From NCBI GenBank assembly GCA_051275005.1, contig JBNMOP010000107.1, forward strand, positions 1-9,587: a stretch of DNA of 9,587 nt, in the 5' to 3' direction. The notes under the pieces are model-generated. The model was not told where the DNA came from. It ran no database searches and was given only the letters and a program-made list of their open reading frames with translations. Below, in pieces: positions 6,049 through 9,587 of this stretch (position 1 is its first letter; each line of letters begins with the position of its first letter). Position numbers and translations under genes: made by a program. This stretch comes from Eutrophobius sp051275005. GTDB lineage: Bacteria; Pseudomonadota; Gammaproteobacteria; Eutrophobiales; Eutrophobiaceae.

Positions 6049-7965
6049 ATGACCGTCAAGACAAAAAAGGAGAAATTAGGATTCCAGACCGAGGTTCAGC
6101 AATTGCTGAAACTGATGGTTCACTCCTTATATAGTAACAAGGAGATATTTCTAAGAGAATTAATATCAAATGCATCAGATGCCGCGGACAAGCTCCGTTT
6201 TGAAGCGTTACAGGACGATAAATTATTTGAAGATGAGCCGGAATTGAATATTCGGATTGAATACAATAAAGACAAAAAAACTATTACTGTGCTTGATAAC
6301 GGTATTGGAATGTCACGGGATGAAGTCATTGAAAATCTTGGAACAATTGCCCGATCTGGTACTAAACATTTTTTTGAGAAGCTGACGGGCGATCAAACTA
6401 AAGACTCAAGTTTAATTGGTCAATTTGGTGTCGGATTCTATTCGTCATTTATTGTTGCAAATAAAGTAGAAGTTATGACGCGCCGTGCCGGCGCAGATAA
6501 ATCCCAGGGTGTGCGCTGGATATCCACTGGTGAAAGTGATTATACGATTGAAACTGTAAATTGCCCACGCAAGGGGACTAAGGTTACCTTGCATTTACGT
6601 GATGATGCCGATGATTTCCTGGATGGTTATAAATTAAGATCAATTATCAAACGTTATTCTGACCATATCTCCATACCTATACAAATGGATAAGGAAGGAG
6701 AAGAAAAAGGGGACGAAACTGTTAATAGTGCAAAGGCACTTTGGGCGAGAAATAAAAAAGAAATTACCGATGAAGAGTATAACGATTTTTACAAAAATAT
6801 TGCGCATGACTACGAGAATCCATTGTCATTTATTCATTCTAAGGTAGAAGGCAAGCTCGAGTACACCAGTTTATTGTTTATCCCCGCCAGGGCGCCATTT
6901 GATTTGTGGGACAGGGATAACCGCCATGGGGTGAAATTATATGTAAGAAGAGTGTTTATCATGGATGATGCGGATCAATTGCTTCCACCCCACCTGCGTT
7001 TTGTGCGAGGTGTCGTGGATTCAGATGATTTACCATTGAATATTTCTCGTGAAATACTGCAAAAGAATAAAACAATTGATTCTATCCGTTCAGGTATTAC
7101 AAAAAAGATTCTCGATCAGTTGGGAACGCTTGCAGGTAAAGAACCAGATAATTATAAAAAACTCTGGAAAGAATTTGGCAGGGTATTAAAAGAGGGTGTT
7201 GTTGACGATGTTTCTGATAAAAAAGAAGATCTAGCGAGATTGTTTCGTTTCTCGTCCACTCATGAGGAATCTGACGAGCAGACAGTTTCTTTTGCTGATT
7301 ATGTATCACGCATGAAAGAAGGACAAAAGGAGATCTTTTATCTAACTGCTGAAAACCTGACTACTGCCAAAAGCAGTCCTCACCTGGAAATCTTTTTGCA
7401 AAAAAATATAGAAGTATTGTTACTTACCGATCCTATCGATGAATGGGTAACGACGCATCTGCCGGAATTTGATGGCAAGCAGTTTAAATCCATTATGAAA
7501 GGTGAATTGGATCTTGGAGAAATAGACGCCGATTCTAAAGATAAGAAGCAAAAGAAAGATAAGAAGCCAGATAAGACTCAGGAAAAGATGATCAAGAATA
7601 TTCAGAAAGCCCTGGGTGAACAGGTGAAAGAGGTAAGAATCACAGGTAGATTGACGACCTCTCCAGCATGTCTGGTTTCTGAGACTGATGATATGGGTAG
7701 ACAATTGCAGCAAATTCTCAAGGCGTCTGGACAAAGTTTGCCTGAAACCAAACCTATACTTGAGATTAACCCGGATCACCCTCTGGTGCTTATGTTGGAA
7801 GAAAAGCTTGAGGATAAACGTTTCGATGACTGGTCTCATATCTTGTTTGATCAAGCATTATTGAGTGAAGGAGGTAAGTTGAGTGACCCGGCAGGCTTTG
7901 TTAAAAGACTAAATGCTATATTTATGGAGATGGGTGAATTAGAGGATAAAGACTCACAGAAATAA
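6049..7965 (+). CDS. htpG: Chaperone HtpG (bacterial Hsp90)
   Basis: HtpG is the cytoplasmic ATP-driven dimeric chaperone that remodels client proteins, often with the DnaK system. At 638 residues it is slightly longer than E. coli HtpG (624). The GHKL ATPase domain is complete: SLYSNKEIFLRELISNASDA (27-46) with catalytic E37 and N41, D83 in LDNGIGM for the adenine, and GQFGVGFYSS (124-133) in the lid. The middle domain contains the typical LLFIPARAPFDLWD and PLNISREILQ with its conserved Arg. Before the C-terminal dimerisation domain there is a lysine-rich charged linker (about residues 493-513, KDKKQKKDKKPDK). The gene has a strong ribosome site and a sigma-32-like promoter. The next gene starts 63 bases after its stop with no hairpin terminator between, so some read-through is likely. 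Confidence 0.98.
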   Translation: MTVKTKKEKLGFQTEVQQLLKLMVHSLYSNKEIFLRELISNASDAADKLRFEALQDDKLFEDEPELNIRIEYNKDKKTITVLDNGIGMSRDEVIENLGTIARSGTKHFFEKLTGDQTKDSSLIGQFGVGFYSSFIVANKVEVMTRRAGADKSQGVRWISTGESDYTIETVNCPRKGTKVTLHLRDDADDFLDGYKLRSIIKRYSDHISIPIQMDKEGEEKGDETVNSAKALWARNKKEITDEEYNDFYKNIAHDYENPLSFIHSKVEGKLEYTSLLFIPARAPFDLWDRDNRHGVKLYVRRVFIMDDADQLLPPHLRFVRGVVDSDDLPLNISREILQKNKTIDSIRSGITKKILDQLGTLAGKEPDNYKKLWKEFGRVLKEGVVDDVSDKKEDLARLFRFSSTHEESDEQTVSFADYVSRMKEGQKEIFYLTAENLTTAKSSPHLEIFLQKNIEVLLLTDPIDEWVTTHLPEFDGKQFKSIMKGELDLGEIDADSKDKKQKKDKKPDKTQEKMIKNIQKALGEQVKEVRITGRLTTSPACLVSETDDMGRQLQQILKASGQSLPETKPILEINPDHPLVLMLEEKLEDKRFDDWSHILFDQALLSEGGKLSDPAGFVKRLNAIFMEMGELEDKDSQK

Positions 7966-8028
7966 ATTATCTATCTAAAGCTTAAATCTACTAGAATTAG
8001 GGTAATGAGGCCATAACAAAAAATTCAG

Positions 8029-9587
8029 ATGACCATAAGCAAGATAGATTTTTCAAAACTCCTTAAGGAGATAACTGACGTCGGTATCGCGTTATCGGCA
8101 GAGAAGGATCATAGCCGATTACTGGAAATGATTCTCCTTAAGGCAAAGGAAATCACCAATGCTGATGGTGGCAGTCTTTACATCCATACCGTTGATAAGC
8201 AGCTGAAATTTGAAATAATTCGAACAGAGTCACTGGGGGTTCATATGGGTGGCGCTAGTGGTAAGCCCATTGATTTCTATCCAATATCGCTATACGACAA
8301 GGACGGTAATCCCAATAATAATATGGTAGTTGCCAGGGCGGCTCTAACGAATAAGACTGTGAACGTAATAGATGCATACGAAAGTACTGAGTTTGATTTT
8401 TCTGGTACGAAAAATTTCGATAAAAAAACAGGTTATCGATCCAGATCATTTTTAACTGTACCTATGACTAACCATATCAATGAATTGATTGGTGTATTAC
8501 AGTTAATAAATGCCATAGACCCGGATACTGGTGATGTCACCACCTTTTCAGAACTGGACCAACAAATAGTTGAATCTATGGCTTCTCAAGCCGCTGTAAC
8601 AATCACCAATCGTAATCTGATTGATGCTCAAAAAGAATTATTTGATTCATTTATACAGCTTATTGCTGGCGCAATTGATGAAAAATCACCCTATACCGCC
8701 GGACACTGTCGTCGAGTACCCGTTATAACAAATATGTTGGCCGTATCAGCCACTAATATTGATGTTGGTCCATTGAAAGATTTCAGTATGAATGAAGAGG
8801 AAAAGTATGAACTAGATGTTGCAGCATGGTTACATGACTGCGGTAAAATTACTACGCCGGAGTATGTTGTTGATAAAGGCACAAAGCTCGAAACAATATT
8901 CGACCGCATACATATTGTTGATGCACGATTTGAAATTATTCGTAGAGACGCAATTGTAAATTCTTTATTAAGCAGGCTGGAGCAGCGCGATGATGGAGAA
9001 AAGTATAATTTGGAAAAAGATGTTGAATTACAAAGCGAGTTGGTAAAAATAGAACAGGACAGAGAATATATAAAAAGATGTAACATAGGTGGGGAGCGAA
9101 TCGCGGAAGAACAAATTGATCGTATAAATTCAATATCGATCAGAAAATGGATTAATTCAAGTGGTGAGGAACAACTTCTCTTGCTTGATGAAGAAGTACA
9201 GAATCTGCTAATAGGTCGAGGGACACTGTCAGTCAGGGAACGAGAAATTATAAATAATCATGTGAGCGTAACAATAAAAATGCTTGAAGCATTACCCTAT
9301 CCAAAACACTTGGAACGTGTACCAGAATTTGCTGGTTGTCATCATGAAAAAATGAATGGTACTGGCTATCCCAAGGGACTGACCAAGGAGGAAATGTCTA
9401 TCCCCGCAAGAATGGTTGCTATTGCAGATGTATTTGAGGCATTAACTGCTAATGACAGGCCCTACAAAAAAGCGATGGGTCTGAAACAATCTCTCGCTAT
9501 TCTTGGTCAAATGAAACTCGATGGTCATGTTGATCCGGATCTTTTTGATGTATTTATGCATGATAAAATTTATTTAAAATATGCACA
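8029..9587 (+). CDS. GAF/HD-GYP protein, probable cyclic-di-GMP phosphodiesterase (3' end beyond window)
   Basis: 519 residues are visible, starting MTISKIDFSKLLKEI. There is no signal peptide or membrane segment, so it is cytoplasmic. A GAF sensor domain spans about 20-193. The HD-GYP domain follows: YTAGH with H226, HD pair H269-D270 with K273 (LHDCGK), H411, the HHEKMNGTGYP motif with H438, H439 and G446-Y447-P448, and D467 in IADVFEALTANDRPY. All expected metal ligands are present. Members with the full GYP motif hydrolyse cyclic-di-GMP; that activity is inferred here. Compared with standard HD-GYP domains, about 110 extra charged residues (roughly 296-395) separate the HD pair from the H411 helix. 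The ribosome site is poor (GAGG 18 bases upstream), yet no better in-frame start exists. It follows htpG by 63 bases. The stop lies past the window. Confidence 0.93.
   Translation, partial: MTISKIDFSKLLKEITDVGIALSAEKDHSRLLEMILLKAKEITNADGGSLYIHTVDKQLKFEIIRTESLGVHMGGASGKPIDFYPISLYDKDGNPNNNMVVARAALTNKTVNVIDAYESTEFDFSGTKNFDKKTGYRSRSFLTVPMTNHINELIGVLQLINAIDPDTGDVTTFSELDQQIVESMASQAAVTITNRNLIDAQKELFDSFIQLIAGAIDEKSPYTAGHCRRVPVITNMLAVSATNIDVGPLKDFSMNEEEKYELDVAAWLHDCGKITTPEYVVDKGTKLETIFDRIHIVDARFEIIRRDAIVNSLLSRLEQRDDGEKYNLEKDVELQSELVKIEQDREYIKRCNIGGERIAEEQIDRINSISIRKWINSSGEEQLLLLDEEVQNLLIGRGTLSVREREIINNHVSVTIKMLEALPYPKHLERVPEFAGCHHEKMNGTGYPKGLTKEEMSIPARMVAIADVFEALTANDRPYKKAMGLKQSLAILGQMKLDGHVDPDLFDVFMHDKIYLKYA

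Noticed and set aside
7530..7590. Lysine-rich segment of HtpG as an unusual insertion
   Set aside because: It falls at the variable linker before the C-terminal domain, where HtpG proteins commonly differ and are charged.
7420..7854. Minus-strand open frame of 144 codons inside htpG
   Set aside because: No recognisable domain, no ribosome site, and fully covered by the strongly supported htpG frame. The same applies to the minus-strand frames at 6120-6329, 7097-7309, 8255-8449, 8691-9086 and 8936-9133.
1..9587. Defence system, prophage, mobile element or CRISPR array
   Set aside because: All genes are recognised chromosomal families, there are no transposase or integrase motifs, and no direct repeat arrays.

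Overview
The window carries six complete or partial protein-coding genes plus one damaged one, all with clear relatives in Beta- and Gammaproteobacteria. The mutS-fdxA neighbourhood, an FdxA closely resembling the Azotobacter seven-iron ferredoxin, a DUF4124-type secreted protein and a GAF/HD-GYP protein all point to that group. Base composition is AT-rich by eye, most strongly between genes. I cannot fix the genus; the FHA protein reminds me of betaproteobacterial (Nitrosomonadales-like) homologues, but that is only an impression. I see no rRNA, tRNA, CRISPR array, insertion sequence, phage gene or origin. This is mostly ordinary chromosomal housekeeping and signalling DNA.

Left part, minus strand (1-2543). 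A PP2C-type Ser/Thr phosphatase is followed 24 bases later by a two-FHA-domain protein that runs off the left edge. The pair is half of a phospho-Ser/Thr signalling module; no kinase lies inside the window. Upstream is an AT-rich gap of about 270 bases, then a secreted DUF4124-type gene that appears broken: it has no canonical start codon at its signal peptide, and a one-base frameshift removes the conserved C-terminus. It sits 21 bases behind fdxA.

Middle, minus strand (2667-5827). mutS is complete, with all mismatch-binding and ATPase motifs. Upstream of it is a small TPR lipoprotein gene. A 30-base dyad lies in the mutS-fdxA gap, next to the fdxA start.

Right part, plus strand (5828-9587). 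A divergent control region holds a sigma-32-like promoter for htpG and an inverted repeat. htpG (Hsp90) is complete. It is followed after 63 bases, with no visible terminator, by a cytoplasmic GAF/HD-GYP protein (probable cyclic-di-GMP phosphodiesterase) cut by the right edge. That protein carries an insert of roughly 110 residues inside its catalytic domain.

I did not find a convincing new multi-gene system. The most useful observations are the broken DUF4124 gene, the HD-GYP insert with two candidate metal-ligand helices, the possible phospho-switch in the FHA linker, the possible heat-shock read-through into the HD-GYP gene, and three unexplained dyads in regulatory gaps.
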